Assembly (NCBI GenBank): GCA_016926755.1
Contig: JAFGNZ010000326.1
Coordinates: forward strand, 1 to 64,000
Source: Myxococcaceae bacterium
GTDB taxonomy: Bacteria; Myxococcota; Myxococcia; Myxococcales; Myxococcaceae
Reading direction: 5' to 3'
Length of the DNA stretch: 64,000 nucleotides
Both the position numbers and the translations under genes were made by a program. Positions 35,874-44,633 of this stretch are shown here, one piece after another; positions within the stretch are counted from its first letter, which is position 1; each line of letters begins with the position of its first letter. Below the pieces are notes generated by a model, which was not told the DNA's origin, searched no databases, and worked only from the letters and a program-made list of their open reading frames with translations.

Positions 35874-36671
35874 CTAGCCGCCCTGCACCTCGCCCATCGC
35901 CCACAGGCGCCCCTGCTTGTACTCGGTGAGCTCCGCGACAATGGAGCCCAACGCGAAGTCCGCCTCGATCCGCACCGGGACATGGCTCGAGTCCGTCGTG
36001 AAGTACGCGACGATGTCGCGCCGGGTCTGCAGCTTCTCGGAGAACTCCGTCTGGAGCTTCACCCGGAACACCTCCCGCTCCCCCAGCGCCGTCCTCAAGC
36101 GCTGCCGCCCCTCCACCTTCGCGCGCAGCGTGAAGCTCTTGCGGCCGGTGAAGACCGGGCAGGTGTACTCCTGGCCTTCGGCGATCCCCCGGCTGCGCAG
36201 CGCGAACGCCGCGGCCGCCATGTCCATCGAGCCCGCGGGCAGCTCGTGCGTCGCCTCGACAGGGGCCGCGCCCTCGTGCTGCCGGATGACGTGGGCCGTG
36301 CGCCCTTCATCCTGCAGCTTGATCCGCTGGCGGCGCCGCTTGTTGTTCTCGTCTACGAAGAAGTCGCTGCCCAGCGAGCGCTGGGCCTCCGCCTGCCAGT
36401 ACGTGACGAACTTGTCCTTGATGGGCCACACGCCGAGCGCCGGATCCGACTTCGCCAGCGAGACGATGGGCCACACCTGCTGCCCCCACTGCTTCATCGG
36501 CGCGCCCACGGTGATCTGGGCCGTCCCCGCCGTCATCCCCAGGTACTGGACCCGGTAGAGCGACTGCTCCCCTGGCCCGAATGCCTTGTTGGCCTCCTGG
36601 GCCGTGGCAACACTGGAGAAGATCATCCCTGACAGCAGGCCCACGATCGCACCCTTGAACCGCCTGTGCAT
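35874..36671 (-). CDS. DUF3108 periplasmic protein, copy 1
   Basis: A 265-residue protein starting MHRRFKGAIVGLLSGMIFSSVATAQ (signal peptide). DUF3108 spans about 30-260, with GEQSLYRVQYLGMTAGTAQITVG and AYFTTDSSHVPVRIEADFALGSIVAELT. Compared with copy 2 it shares the domain but little else, and its linker is short, so the pair is an old duplication. GGGAGC lies 5 nt upstream of the ATG. A longer frame back to 36812 lacks the signal peptide. First gene of the operon; the 340-nt gap to the right holds its promoter region. Confidence 0.83.
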   Translation of the reverse strand: MHRRFKGAIVGLLSGMIFSSVATAQEANKAFGPGEQSLYRVQYLGMTAGTAQITVGAPMKQWGQQVWPIVSLAKSDPALGVWPIKDKFVTYWQAEAQRSLGSDFFVDENNKRRRQRIKLQDEGRTAHVIRQHEGAAPVEATHELPAGSMDMAAAAFALRSRGIAEGQEYTCPVFTGRKSFTLRAKVEGRQRLRTALGEREVFRVKLQTEFSEKLQTRRDIVAYFTTDSSHVPVRIEADFALGSIVAELTEYKQGRLWAMGEVQGG

Positions 36672-37011
36672 GTTCGCTCCCGGACTTGGGGTCCTGCCCT
36701 CCCTCTCAAAGGTCGGGCGAATGTAGGTAGCCAGTCTTCGCGCCGCCAGCCGCGCCACCCAATCCATTCCCACTGGCATGCAATTCCCTGGACGGGGGGC
36801 CTCCCCCAGCATTCACCGAAAGGCACTCCCTTGGGTAGGAGCGGGTGGTAGAGGCGGGCTCTCGCCTGCCTGCACGCCGGCCGGGTGGGGAGAAGGGCGC
36901 GTGTCACCTCCTCGCAGAGTGAACGAGATCAAGCGGCCTCGGGAGGGCGCTGATAACCTGGGTGCGACGGCGCCCGATGCGCCGCGCCCACGCAGAGGAG
37001 AGTCGACGCTC
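36672..37011. other. Divergent intergenic region, no gene seen
   Basis: 340 nt between the DUF3108 operon and the zinc-ribbon gene. Open frames exist on the plus strand in frame with the zinc-ribbon protein, but the encoded stretch is Gly/Pro/Arg-rich noise and there is no start with a ribosome-binding site. Both divergent promoters must lie here. I see no convincing -35/-10 pair or strong palindrome. Confidence 0.5.
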
Positions 37012-37227
37012 ATGCAGAACTTCGACTTCAACGATGACGATGACAAGAAGGGCAAGGGCAAGCGCGAGGGCAAGGCGCTGAAGGAGTGGGACTGCCCGAG
37101 CTGCTACGCCAACAACCCCACGGATGAGCCCATCTCGGAAGGGGAAGAGCTCCGCTGCAACTACTGCGGCAACGAGTTCAAGACGTCCTTCACCGATGCG
37201 GGCAAGCTGCGCCTCAAGGAGCTGTAG
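37012..37227 (+). CDS. Small zinc-ribbon protein
   Basis: A 71-residue soluble protein. The first 20 residues are Asp-rich then Lys/Gly-rich (NDDDDKKGKGK). A zinc ribbon of four cysteines follows: C28-x2-C31 and C49-x2-C52, with 17 residues between the pairs. It is followed by a basic C-terminus. The pattern suits a nucleic-acid or protein-binding zinc knuckle, and no family name is certain. GAGGAGA lies about 11 nt upstream of the ATG. Convergent with the PLP-binding gene, 12 nt between stops. Confidence 0.82.
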   Translation: MQNFDFNDDDDKKGKGKREGKALKEWDCPSCYANNPTDEPISEGEELRCNYCGNEFKTSFTDAGKLRLKEL

Positions 37228-37239
37228 CCGCCGCGGGGC

Positions 37240-37905
37240 TCAGTCCCGCTCTCCGAAGATGGCGGTGCCCACCCGCACGACCGTGGCCCCTTCTTCGATG
37301 GCCAGCTCGAAGTCGTGCGTCGTCCCCATGGACAGGCCCATGAGCCCCTGCGCATGGGCCAGCTCCCGCAGCTGCCGGAAGTACCCGCGCGCCTGCTCCA
37401 GGTCCTCCGTAGGCGGGGGGAGCGCCATCAGCCCCTCCAGCCGCAGGCCCGGCAGCGCGCGCACCTGCTCCAGGAAGGGCCCGAGCGCCGCCGGGGCCAG
37501 CCCGCTCTTGCTCTGCTCGCCCCCCAGGTTCACCTCGACGTAGCAGGGCAGGGGCGCATCGGCCCGGCGCTTGGACAGCTCGCGCGCCACGTCCAGCCGC
37601 TCCAGCGCGTGGAAGGCGTGCGCCGCCCGGGCCACGTACTTCACCTTGTTCGTCTGCAGCGGCCCGATGGCGTGCCAGCGCAGCCCCTCCAGCCCGGCCA
37701 GCTCCGCGGCCTTGTCCCGCAGCTCCTGCGCGTAGTTCTCGCCGAAGTCTCGCTGCCCTGCCTCGTACGCCTCGCGGATGAGCGCCGAGGGCTTGAGCTT
37801 CGACACGGCCAGCAGCGTCACCGACTCCACGGGGCGCCCCGCGCGCGCGCACGCCGCGGCGATCCGGGAGCGGATCTCCCCCAGGCGCTCGGCCACACCG
37901 CTCAT
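37240..37905 (-). CDS. yggS: YggS-family PLP-binding protein
   Basis: A 221-residue member of the YggS/PLPBP family, which binds pyridoxal 5'-phosphate and helps balance B6 and amino-acid pools without a known catalytic activity. The PLP lysine lies in LAVSKLKPS (Lys36). Later signatures are [20 protein letters not shown] and [28 protein letters not shown], where the family usually has Met-Ser at the MGTT position, a mild deviation. It overlaps maf by 4 nt, so the two are translationally coupled. Confidence 0.95.
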   Translation of the reverse strand: MSGVAERLGEIRSRIAAACARAGRPVESVTLLAVSKLKPSALIREAYEAGQRDFGENYAQELRDKAAELAGLEGLRWHAIGPLQTNKVKYVARAAHAFHALERLDVARELSKRRADAPLPCYVEVNLGGEQSKSGLAPAALGPFLEQVRALPGLRLEGLMALPPPTEDLEQARGYFRQLRELAHAQGLMGLSMGTTHDFELAIEEGATVVRVGTAIFGERD

Positions 37906-38498
37906 GGTGCCCTCCAGGGCAGGGGGACCCCCGCGCGCGTCAACAGCTCCAGGGTCTCCCCCAGGGGCAGGCCAATGACGTTGGTGGGGCTGCCCTCCAC
38001 CGCGGCGACCAGGAACCCGCCTCGGCCCTGGATGGCGTAGGCCCCTGCCTTGTCCAGCGGCTCGCCGGTGCCCACGTACCAGTCGATCTCCCCGGCGGAG
38101 AGCGCTCGAAAGGTGACGCCGGTGCGGACCACCGTGGCGGAGTCGGCGCGGCCCGCCAGCGCTACACCCGTGTAGACGGCGTGGGTACGGCCGGAGAGCC
38201 GACCGAGCATCTCCTGCGCCTCGGCCGGCCCGCTCGGCTTGCCGAGCAGCTCCGCGCCCAGGACCACCGTGGTGTCGGCCGCCAGCACCCAGGCGCCCGG
38301 ATGCCGCTCGGCCACGGCGCGGGCCTTGGCGCGAGCCAGCCGCAGCACGTAGGCGTCGGCCGCCTCACCTGCCAGGGGGGTCTCGTCCAGATCCGCCGCG
38401 GAGACCGTGAAGCGCAGTCCTAGCTGGGAGAGCAGCTCGCGCCGCCGCGGCGAAGCGGAAGCAAGGACGAGGGGCGTGGGATCCTCTAGAGTGTGCAT
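37902..38498 (-). CDS. maf: Maf-family nucleotide pyrophosphatase
   Basis: A 198-residue Maf protein. The fold removes pyrophosphate from noncanonical or pyrimidine nucleoside triphosphates as a house-cleaning step. Signatures: [19 protein letters not shown], then [15 protein letters not shown] (catalytic Asp), [12 protein letters not shown], and [13 protein letters not shown] with [11 protein letters not shown]. The length is normal. It is followed by yggS with a 4-nt overlap. The ATG 38498 lies 51 nt from the divergent diguanylate cyclase start. Confidence 0.95.
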   Translation of the reverse strand: MHTLEDPTPLVLASASPRRRELLSQLGLRFTVSAADLDETPLAGEAADAYVLRLARAKARAVAERHPGAWVLAADTTVVLGAELLGKPSGPAEAQEMLGRLSGRTHAVYTGVALAGRADSATVVRTGVTFRALSAGEIDWYVGTGEPLDKAGAYAIQGRGGFLVAAVEGSPTNVIGLPLGETLELLTRAGVPLPWRAP

Positions 38499-38549
38499 GT
38501 CGTACGGCTCGGAGCCCTTAGCAGAACTGCGCCTTGGAGTGGACCCCTG

Positions 38550-39632
38550 ATGAACCCCGCTGATCTCCTCTCGGCCATGAAGCGGACGGTGGAGCAGCTG
38601 GCCGCGTTCAACGAGATGGCGAAAGCGCTCACTTCCACACTCGAGCTGCGGGAGGTGCTGACCCTGGTGATGCAGAAGGTGAGTGATCTGCTGCAGCCGC
38701 GCAACTGGTCACTCCTCCTCCAGGACGAGAACACGGGGAAGCTCTACTTCGAGATCGCCGTGGGCGAGGGCGCGGGCGCCCTCAAGTCGCTCCAGCTCTC
38801 GCCGAACGAGGGCATCGCCGGCACGGTGTTCTCCACGGGCACGGCCCGGCTGGTGGATGACGTGAGCGGGGACTCCTCCTTCGCCCCACGCTTCGATCAG
38901 GCCTCCGCCTTCCGCACGCGCTCCATCCTGGCCGTGCCCCTCATCGCCCGAGGCCGGGTGCTGGGCATCATCGAGCTGGTGAACGGCCCCAAGGATCCGC
39001 CCTTCACCCCGGATGACCTGACGACGCTGGCGACCATCGCGGACTACGCGGCCATCGCCATCGAGAACGCGCGCAACTTCCGCCGGGTGCAGGAGCTCAC
39101 CATCACGGACGAGCACACCGGCTGCTTCAACGCCCGCCACCTGCGCGCGCAGCTCGATCACGAGGTGCGGCGCTCGCAGCGCTTCCACCACCCGCTGTCG
39201 CTGGTGTTCCTCGATCTGGATCACTTCAAGAACGTCAACGACACCCACGGCCACCTGGTGGGCAGCGCGCTCCTCAAGGAGGTGGGAGAGCTGCTGATGG
39301 CCTCCAGCCGCCAGCTCGACCTGGTGTTCCGCTACGGAGGAGACGAGTTCGCGCTGCTGCTGGTGGAGACCGATCCCGACGGCGCGCTCACCATCGCCCG
39401 GCGCATCCGGGACGCGTTCCGCGCCCGGCGCTTCATGCAGTCCCAGGGGCTCGAGCTCTGCCTCACCGCGAGCCTGGGCGTGGCCACCTTCCCGGACCAC
39501 GCGCGCTCCGCCACGGATCTGATCCGCGCGGCGGACTTCGCCATGTACGCCGCGAAGGCCCAGGGGCGCGACGGTGTGTGCCTCGCGGAGCGCGTGCCCA
39601 CCGATCCCGACGTGGTGCCTCCAGCACGCTGA
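38550..39632 (+). CDS. GAF-GGDEF diguanylate cyclase
   Basis: A 360-residue cytosolic protein. A GAF domain (about 15-170) senses an unknown ligand. A GGDEF domain follows (about 180-350) with the intact RYGGDEF active-site loop near 263-267, and an inhibitory I-site Arg-Gln-Leu-Asp five residues before it, so product feedback is likely. It should make cyclic di-GMP from two [19 protein letters not shown] is the metal-binding part. The ATG 38550 starts the GAF protein; an upstream start 57 nt before it is less likely. Divergent from maf. Confidence 0.93.
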   Translation: MNPADLLSAMKRTVEQLAAFNEMAKALTSTLELREVLTLVMQKVSDLLQPRNWSLLLQDENTGKLYFEIAVGEGAGALKSLQLSPNEGIAGTVFSTGTARLVDDVSGDSSFAPRFDQASAFRTRSILAVPLIARGRVLGIIELVNGPKDPPFTPDDLTTLATIADYAAIAIENARNFRRVQELTITDEHTGCFNARHLRAQLDHEVRRSQRFHHPLSLVFLDLDHFKNVNDTHGHLVGSALLKEVGELLMASSRQLDLVFRYGGDEFALLLVETDPDGALTIARRIRDAFRARRFMQSQGLELCLTASLGVATFPDHARSATDLIRAADFAMYAAKAQGRDGVCLAERVPTDPDVVPPAR

Positions 39633-39740
39633 GTCATCCGCGACTCCGCGGACCTTCCAGCAACAATAGCGTCAGGCGTGGCCGCTACACTTCTCGGCAG
39701 GTTCGGGATCGGCCCTGGCCTACGAACTGGTACGACACCC

Positions 39741-41396
39741 ATGCCCATCGACTACGACGCCAAGAAGATCGAGATCAATCAACGCCTCGCGGACTGGGCC
39801 AAGAGGCCAGATTCCGACTTCGCGCGGTTTCAGATGACTCGGCAGCAGGCGGCCGATCTCATGTGGGAGACCAGTGGGCGCCTCGTGTTCCCGTGGGATC
39901 CCGACTACGAGCAGCTGCGCGCGGTGGCGTACGTGAACTTCGAGAACGTGCGCCCGGCGGCGATCGGGGTGTGCGAGTCCCTGCACGACGTGCGGACCTT
40001 CATGAAGTTCATCCGCGAGCAGCGGGAGGCCAACCCCTCGTTCCGGTGGGTGACGCGCGCGGGTGGGCACAGCACCGCGGGCTACTCCACCGTCGAGGGC
40101 GGGCTGATGCTGGACGTGCGCGGCCTGGACAGCATCTTCGTCCAGCCCCAGCGCAGGCTCGTCCATGTGGGCCCCGGGACCCAGATGCGGGACTTCTACC
40201 GCACCATCGATGACTACGGCCTCTTCGCCCCGGCCGCCATCTGCCCGGACGTCCGCATCGGCGGCATGATGCAGGGCGGCGGCTTCGGCTTCGGCTCGCG
40301 CATGTTCGGGATGAGCTGTGACGCGGTGTCCGAGGTGGAGGTGGTGCTGGCCAGCGGCCGGCAGGTGGTGGCCAACGAGCGCCACAACCGCGATCTCTTC
40401 TGGGCCGTGCGCGGCGGCACCGGCAACAACTTCGGCATCGTCACCCGGGTGACCTACCGGCTCCTGCCGCTGCAGGAGGTGGGCGCCGTCCTCATGCGGT
40501 GGCGCCTGGGGACCGACGAGGAGGCGGCGAGGGGGGCCCACGCGCTCGACATCATGCAGCGGCGCTACATGGGCTCGAACAACGACCGGCGCCTCGGCTA
40601 CCTCGCGCTCCTCCAGCATGGCCCGAGCTTCGACGGGCCCTATCTGATCGTGCGCGCCATGTACCGCGGGCCGCGGGGCCTGTGGCAGCAGCTGCTCAGC
40701 GAGCTGATCGCCACGCCGGGCTGCGAGATCCAGTGGGAGGACGTGGGCACCTTCTACTCGATGAACAACAAGCTCATGGGCTACGCGCAGGAGCCGGACC
40801 TCCTGCCGTACCCGGAGAACCTGCTGGCCCTGTCTCCTCGGCAGGAGAAGCAGTCGCGGTACTACGACAAGCCGCTGGGCGTGGAGGGGTGGCGGCTGAT
40901 GGTGGACCACATCCGCAGCGCCCCGGCGACGATGAAGATCGGCCCTCAGATGGTGATCGAGCCCGCGGGGGCGGCCATCAACGACAGGCGGCGTGGCGAG
41001 AACGCCTACATCCACCGGCGCGCCGACTTCAGCACGTACCTCAACACGTACTGGGACAGTGAGGAGGAGAAGCCGAAGGCGTTCGCCTTCATGAACCGCT
41101 GGCTGGAGATCGGCGAGCCGTGGAGCAACGGGGAGGCCTACCAGAACTACCCCAAGCCGTACATCACCGACTGGTCGCGGCGCTACTGGGCCGAGTACTA
41201 CCCGGCGCTCTGCTTCGTGAAGCGGAAGTACGATCCGACCAACCTCTTCAGCTTCGAGCAGAGCATCGGCGCCGACGGCAAGTGCCGGGACTGCGTCATC
41301 GAAGACTTCGAGGAGCTCGTCCCGGAGATCGCCAGGAGCCTGCGCCAGCCGATCACGTTCCCGGAGGACATGGCTACCGAGGACGACGCGGCGTGA
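39741..41396 (+). CDS. BBE-type FAD-linked oxidoreductase, probably bicovalent flavin
   Basis: A 551-residue enzyme of the berberine-bridge-type FAD-linked oxidoreductase family (PCMH/FAD_binding_4 fold). His110 in AGGHSTAGYS and Cys168 in AICPDVRIGG are in the places where family members tether FAD twice. Spacing of 58 residues between them fits. The C-terminal BBE segment is YDPTNLFSFEQSI. Such enzymes oxidise sugars, amines or secondary metabolites. No biosynthetic cluster or signal peptide is seen, so the substrate is unknown. The ribosome-binding site is weak; an in-frame GTG at 39678 is an alternative start. A strong hairpin follows. Confidence 0.88.
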   Translation: MPIDYDAKKIEINQRLADWAKRPDSDFARFQMTRQQAADLMWETSGRLVFPWDPDYEQLRAVAYVNFENVRPAAIGVCESLHDVRTFMKFIREQREANPSFRWVTRAGGHSTAGYSTVEGGLMLDVRGLDSIFVQPQRRLVHVGPGTQMRDFYRTIDDYGLFAPAAICPDVRIGGMMQGGGFGFGSRMFGMSCDAVSEVEVVLASGRQVVANERHNRDLFWAVRGGTGNNFGIVTRVTYRLLPLQEVGAVLMRWRLGTDEEAARGAHALDIMQRRYMGSNNDRRLGYLALLQHGPSFDGPYLIVRAMYRGPRGLWQQLLSELIATPGCEIQWEDVGTFYSMNNKLMGYAQEPDLLPYPENLLALSPRQEKQSRYYDKPLGVEGWRLMVDHIRSAPATMKIGPQMVIEPAGAAINDRRRGENAYIHRRADFSTYLNTYWDSEEEKPKAFAFMNRWLEIGEPWSNGEAYQNYPKPYITDWSRRYWAEYYPALCFVKRKYDPTNLFSFEQSIGADGKCRDCVIEDFEELVPEIARSLRQPITFPEDMATEDDAA

Positions 41397-41415
41397 CGGC
41401 GGCGCCGAGGCCCTC

Positions 41416-41454
41416 CAGCCTCCTGACAGCGCCAGGCGCGTGGTCAGGAGGCTG
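41416..41454. terminator. Strong bidirectional hairpin between convergent genes
   Basis: CAGCCTCCTGAC (41416-41427) pairs perfectly over 12 bp with GTCAGGAGGCTG (41443-41454), loop of 15. It lies midway between the flavoenzyme stop and the PpiD-like stop. There is no T-tract on either side. Confidence 0.55.
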
Positions 41455-41489
41455 CAGCACGGCGGGCCGCCAGGCGACGTGAGGCGGAG

Positions 41490-43058
41490 CTAGCTGGAGC
41501 CCACCACGCTGTCGATGGCCTCGGTGTTGGTGACCACCGTGCCCTGCTTGCGCAGCGCCTTGAGGAAGGAGTCCTCGAGCTCGATCTGCTTGGCGCGGCG
41601 GGCCTGCTGGCGCAGCTCGTCCTTCTTCTTGTTGAACTCCTCGTCGCTGGCCTTCTGGCGCTCGGTGACCTGGGCCAGCACGAAGCCCTCGCCCACGGGG
41701 AACACCTGGTCCAGCACCTGCGGGCCCTGGGCGGCGAACGACGCCGAGATGAGCTGGGGCGCGGGGCCCAGGTAGGGCACCGACTCGCTGCCCGCGGTGA
41801 AGCTGCCCGTCTCCACCGCCTCCGGGCGCGTCTCCGTCTCGAAGCGCTGGAGCGCCGGCTGGCCCGCCTTCTCCGGCGGGAAGAGCTCCTGCAGCGTCCT
41901 GCCGCCCTTGAGGGTCGCCAGCGCCTTCTCCGCCTCTGCCTTCGCCATCTCCTTGGCCTGCTGCTGCTTGAGGAGCGTGGTGGCGATCTCGTTCTCCACC
42001 TCCGCCAGCTTCCGGTCCGCCGCGGCCTGCTTGTGCTCCACCTTCACCACGTGGAAGCCCAGCTTCGTCTCGATGGGCTCCGAGACGCTGTTCGGCGCCA
42101 GCGCGAAGACGGCGTCCGTCAGGGCCGGATCCAGGCTGCCGCGCTCCACCAGGCCCAGGTCGCCGCCCGCGGCCTTGGTGCCGGGATCCTCGCTGCGCTC
42201 GCTGGCCACCGTGGAGAAGTCCTTGTTGGCCTCGACGATCTCCTTGCGGATCGCCTCCGCGCGGGCCTTGGCCTCCGCCTTCTGCTCCGCCGAGGCGTCC
42301 GCCGGCAGCTTCACCAGGATCTGCCGCGCCTTCACGCGCTCCGGCTGCTGGTACATGAAGCGGTTCGTCTCGTAGTAGTCCGAGATCTCCTGGGCGTGCG
42401 CCTTCTTGAACTCCTCGATCTGCTCGGGCGTGGGGGGCGGCACCTTCGCCGCGTACATGGTGGGCAGGAAGCGCGCGAACACCACCTTGGCCTGGTTGGC
42501 GTCCTTCTCGTAGCGCGCGCGGACCTCTTCATCCGAGACGACGGCGCCGTTGCGCACCACCTCCATCATCTTCCGCGCCGCCAGCTCATGGCGCAGATCC
42601 TCCTCGTACTGCTGCTCCGTCATCCGGTAGAAGTCGCGCAGCATGGTGCGGTAGTGCTGGAAGTCGAACTGGCCGTCCTTCTGGAAGTCCGTGTTCTTGT
42701 GGAGGACCTCCACCAGCTCGGCGTCCGAGGCGACGATCCCGTACCGGTTCGCGGCCTGGGAGACCAGCTCGCTGTCCACCAAGCCCTGCACCACCTGCTG
42801 TGGCAGCATCTGCCGCACGTAGGACTCGGGGATGGGCACGCCGCGGTTGCGCAGGTTGTTGAGCTGGTTGTTGTAGCGGAGGATGAAGTCGCGCAGCGGG
42901 ATCTCCTCACCGTTGACGACCGCCACGGTGCTTGGGGCAGCCTGCTGGCCACTGCCGCTGAAGCCCGTGCTCCCCGGCCCGAAGCTCAGGGTAAACACCA
43001 CTGCGATGGCGATGATGAACGCCAGCGAGACGACCTTCCGGGGGCTCAAACCTTCCAT
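41490..43058 (-). CDS. PpiD/SurA-like membrane-anchored peptidyl-prolyl isomerase
   Basis: A 522-residue protein with an N-terminal membrane anchor (residues about 9-30) and a periplasmic body. Residues about 40-190 are the SurA/PpiD N-terminal chaperone module (VAVVNGEEIPLRDFILRYNNQL). A parvulin domain follows at about 255-365, with VKARQILVKLP, FSTVASERSEDPGTKAAGGDLGLVERG and LGFHVVKVEHK; the helical rest extends to 522. It probably folds newly exported outer-membrane proteins. Divergent from the mre operon with 223 nt between starts. Confidence 0.9.
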   Translation of the reverse strand: MEGLSPRKVVSLAFIIAIAVVFTLSFGPGSTGFSGSGQQAAPSTVAVVNGEEIPLRDFILRYNNQLNNLRNRGVPIPESYVRQMLPQQVVQGLVDSELVSQAANRYGIVASDAELVEVLHKNTDFQKDGQFDFQHYRTMLRDFYRMTEQQYEEDLRHELAARKMMEVVRNGAVVSDEEVRARYEKDANQAKVVFARFLPTMYAAKVPPPTPEQIEEFKKAHAQEISDYYETNRFMYQQPERVKARQILVKLPADASAEQKAEAKARAEAIRKEIVEANKDFSTVASERSEDPGTKAAGGDLGLVERGSLDPALTDAVFALAPNSVSEPIETKLGFHVVKVEHKQAAADRKLAEVENEIATTLLKQQQAKEMAKAEAEKALATLKGGRTLQELFPPEKAGQPALQRFETETRPEAVETGSFTAGSESVPYLGPAPQLISASFAAQGPQVLDQVFPVGEGFVLAQVTERQKASDEEFNKKKDELRQQARRAKQIELEDSFLKALRKQGTVVTNTEAIDSVVGSS

Positions 43059-43281
43059 GGTGCTGTCGCTTCTTCCTGCTGGGCGCCGGAAATCACCTCC
43101 GCGGAAGGACTCGCGGCGCGGGTTTGTTGGATGCCCGGCTGGTAGGTAGACGGTTCTGCTCCACCCCCGCGCAGGGCCTTGACTGCGTAGGATAACCCCC
43201 CAGAAAATGCAAGCGATTTACAGTGTTTAGCCGCCCGCCCTCCTTGCTGATCCTCATTCCCTACACGGGGACTCCGGCCCA

Positions 43282-44133
43282 GTGCTATCGCTCTTCAAGC
43301 GGTACCGTCAGCTGCTCATCGTGAGTGTGCTGCTGCTCTACCCGCTGGTCGCCTTCCTGGTGACCGGCCGGCGGGGCCGTGAGCCCAACTTCCTGGATCG
43401 CGCCCTCATCGCCATGACGTCGCCGCTCCAGTCCGGACTCAACTGGATCATCGACGGCGTGGTGGGCACGGTGAACCACTATGTGGACCTGCGGGGCGTG
43501 CGGCTGGAGAATGACGCGCTGCGACTGGAGAACATGCAGCTGCGCGCGGCGGTGCAGGCGCTGGGAGAGGCGCGCTCCGAGAACGAGCGGCTGAGGCAGC
43601 TGCTGGCCTACGCGGAGGCGGCGCCGGGGCCGGAGATCCCCGCGCGGGTGGTGGGGGTGAACCCGGTGGCGCGGCTGCTGTCGGTGCGGATCAGCAGCGG
43701 GGAGCAGCAGGGCGTGTTCCAGGGCATGTCGGTGGTGACGCCGGATGGCATCGTCGGGCAGGTGATCCGGACGACGGGAGGCTACGCGGACGTGGCGCTG
43801 GTGACGGATCCGCAGAGCCGGGTGGGCGTGAGGGTGCAGCGCTCGCGGGCGCGGGGCACGGCGGCGGGCGCGGGCAACGGGCCGCTCAGGCTGGAGAACA
43901 TGCTGCGCACCGAGGACGTGGAGAACGGCGAACTGATCATCACCTCCGGGACGGATGGCGTGTACCCGCCGGGGCTGGTGGTGGGGCGCGTGGCGAACCT
44001 CGCGAAGAAGGAGCACGGCATGTTCCAGGGCGCGGACATCCTGCCCGCGGTGGACACGACGAAGCTCGAGGAGGTGCTCGTGGTGGGCAGCCCGTACCGC
44101 CAGGCGGCGCCGGTGGTGGAGGGGACGCGATGA
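43282..44133 (+). CDS. mreC: Rod-shape protein MreC
   Basis: A 283-residue bitopic protein: one transmembrane helix (about 10-28), a coiled coil (about 70-105: LENDALRLENMQLRAAV) and two beta domains outside. It scaffolds the elongation complex of MreB, MreD, RodA and PBP2 along the lateral wall. Start GTG 43282 with no strong ribosome-binding site. Its stop overlaps mreD by 4 nt (ATGA). First gene of mreC-mreD-mrdA-rodA; mreB itself is not in the window. Confidence 0.95.
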   Translation: MLSLFKRYRQLLIVSVLLLYPLVAFLVTGRRGREPNFLDRALIAMTSPLQSGLNWIIDGVVGTVNHYVDLRGVRLENDALRLENMQLRAAVQALGEARSENERLRQLLAYAEAAPGPEIPARVVGVNPVARLLSVRISSGEQQGVFQGMSVVTPDGIVGQVIRTTGGYADVALVTDPQSRVGVRVQRSRARGTAAGAGNGPLRLENMLRTEDVENGELIITSGTDGVYPPGLVVGRVANLAKKEHGMFQGADILPAVDTTKLEEVLVVGSPYRQAAPVVEGTR

Positions 44134-44633
44134 AGTTCCTGGTGACGGTGGGGCTCGCGCTGTTGCTGCTCACGCTGGAGTCCGTGCTGGTGCAGCGGGC
44201 GGGCCTGGTGCTCACCCGCATTGACGTGACGGTGGTGCTGCTGTCGTTCCTCGCGCTGCGCGCCTCGCTGCTGGAGGGGGCCTGCTCCGCCTTCGCGGTG
44301 GGCTACCTGCTGGATCTGATGAGCGGCCAGCCCACGGGCCTCTTCACCTTCCTGGGCGTCTTCATCTTCCTGGCCGGGCGGCTGGTGTACTCGCTGCTGG
44401 ACGTGCGCGGCACGCCCGCCTTCGTGCTCTTCACCATGGGCGCGGACATGGCCCATGGGCTGCTGGCGGCCTTCTTCGGCTGGCTGACGGTGAAGGACGG
44501 CTCGGCCACGGCGGTGCTGCCGGGCCTGCCGCTGCAGGTGGCGCTCACTGGGGCGGCGGCGCTCGCCCTCTATCCGCTGCTGCGCAGGATCGAGGCGCGC
44601 CAGGAGCGCACCCAGGCCGGAGGGCTGCTGTGA
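44130..44633 (+). CDS. mreD: Rod-shape protein MreD
   Basis: A 167-residue membrane protein with about five transmembrane helices. It bridges MreC and the RodA/PBP2 synthase in the elongation complex. GYLLDLMSGQPTGLFTFLGVFIFLAGRL is the conserved core. Overlaps of 4 nt on both sides tie it to mreC and mrdA. Confidence 0.93.
   Translation: MKFLVTVGLALLLLTLESVLVQRAGLVLTRIDVTVVLLSFLALRASLLEGACSAFAVGYLLDLMSGQPTGLFTFLGVFIFLAGRLVYSLLDVRGTPAFVLFTMGADMAHGLLAAFFGWLTVKDGSATAVLPGLPLQVALTGAAALALYPLLRRIEARQERTQAGGLL

Noticed and set aside
36672-37011. Possible N-terminal extension of the zinc-ribbon protein
   Set aside because: The frame is open but reads as Gly/Pro/Arg noise, with no start in good context. 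The ATG at 37012 has GAGGAGA upstream.
39741-41396. BBE flavoenzyme as marker of a secondary-metabolite cluster
   Set aside because: No polyketide, peptide synthase or other tailoring gene within 20 kb on either side.
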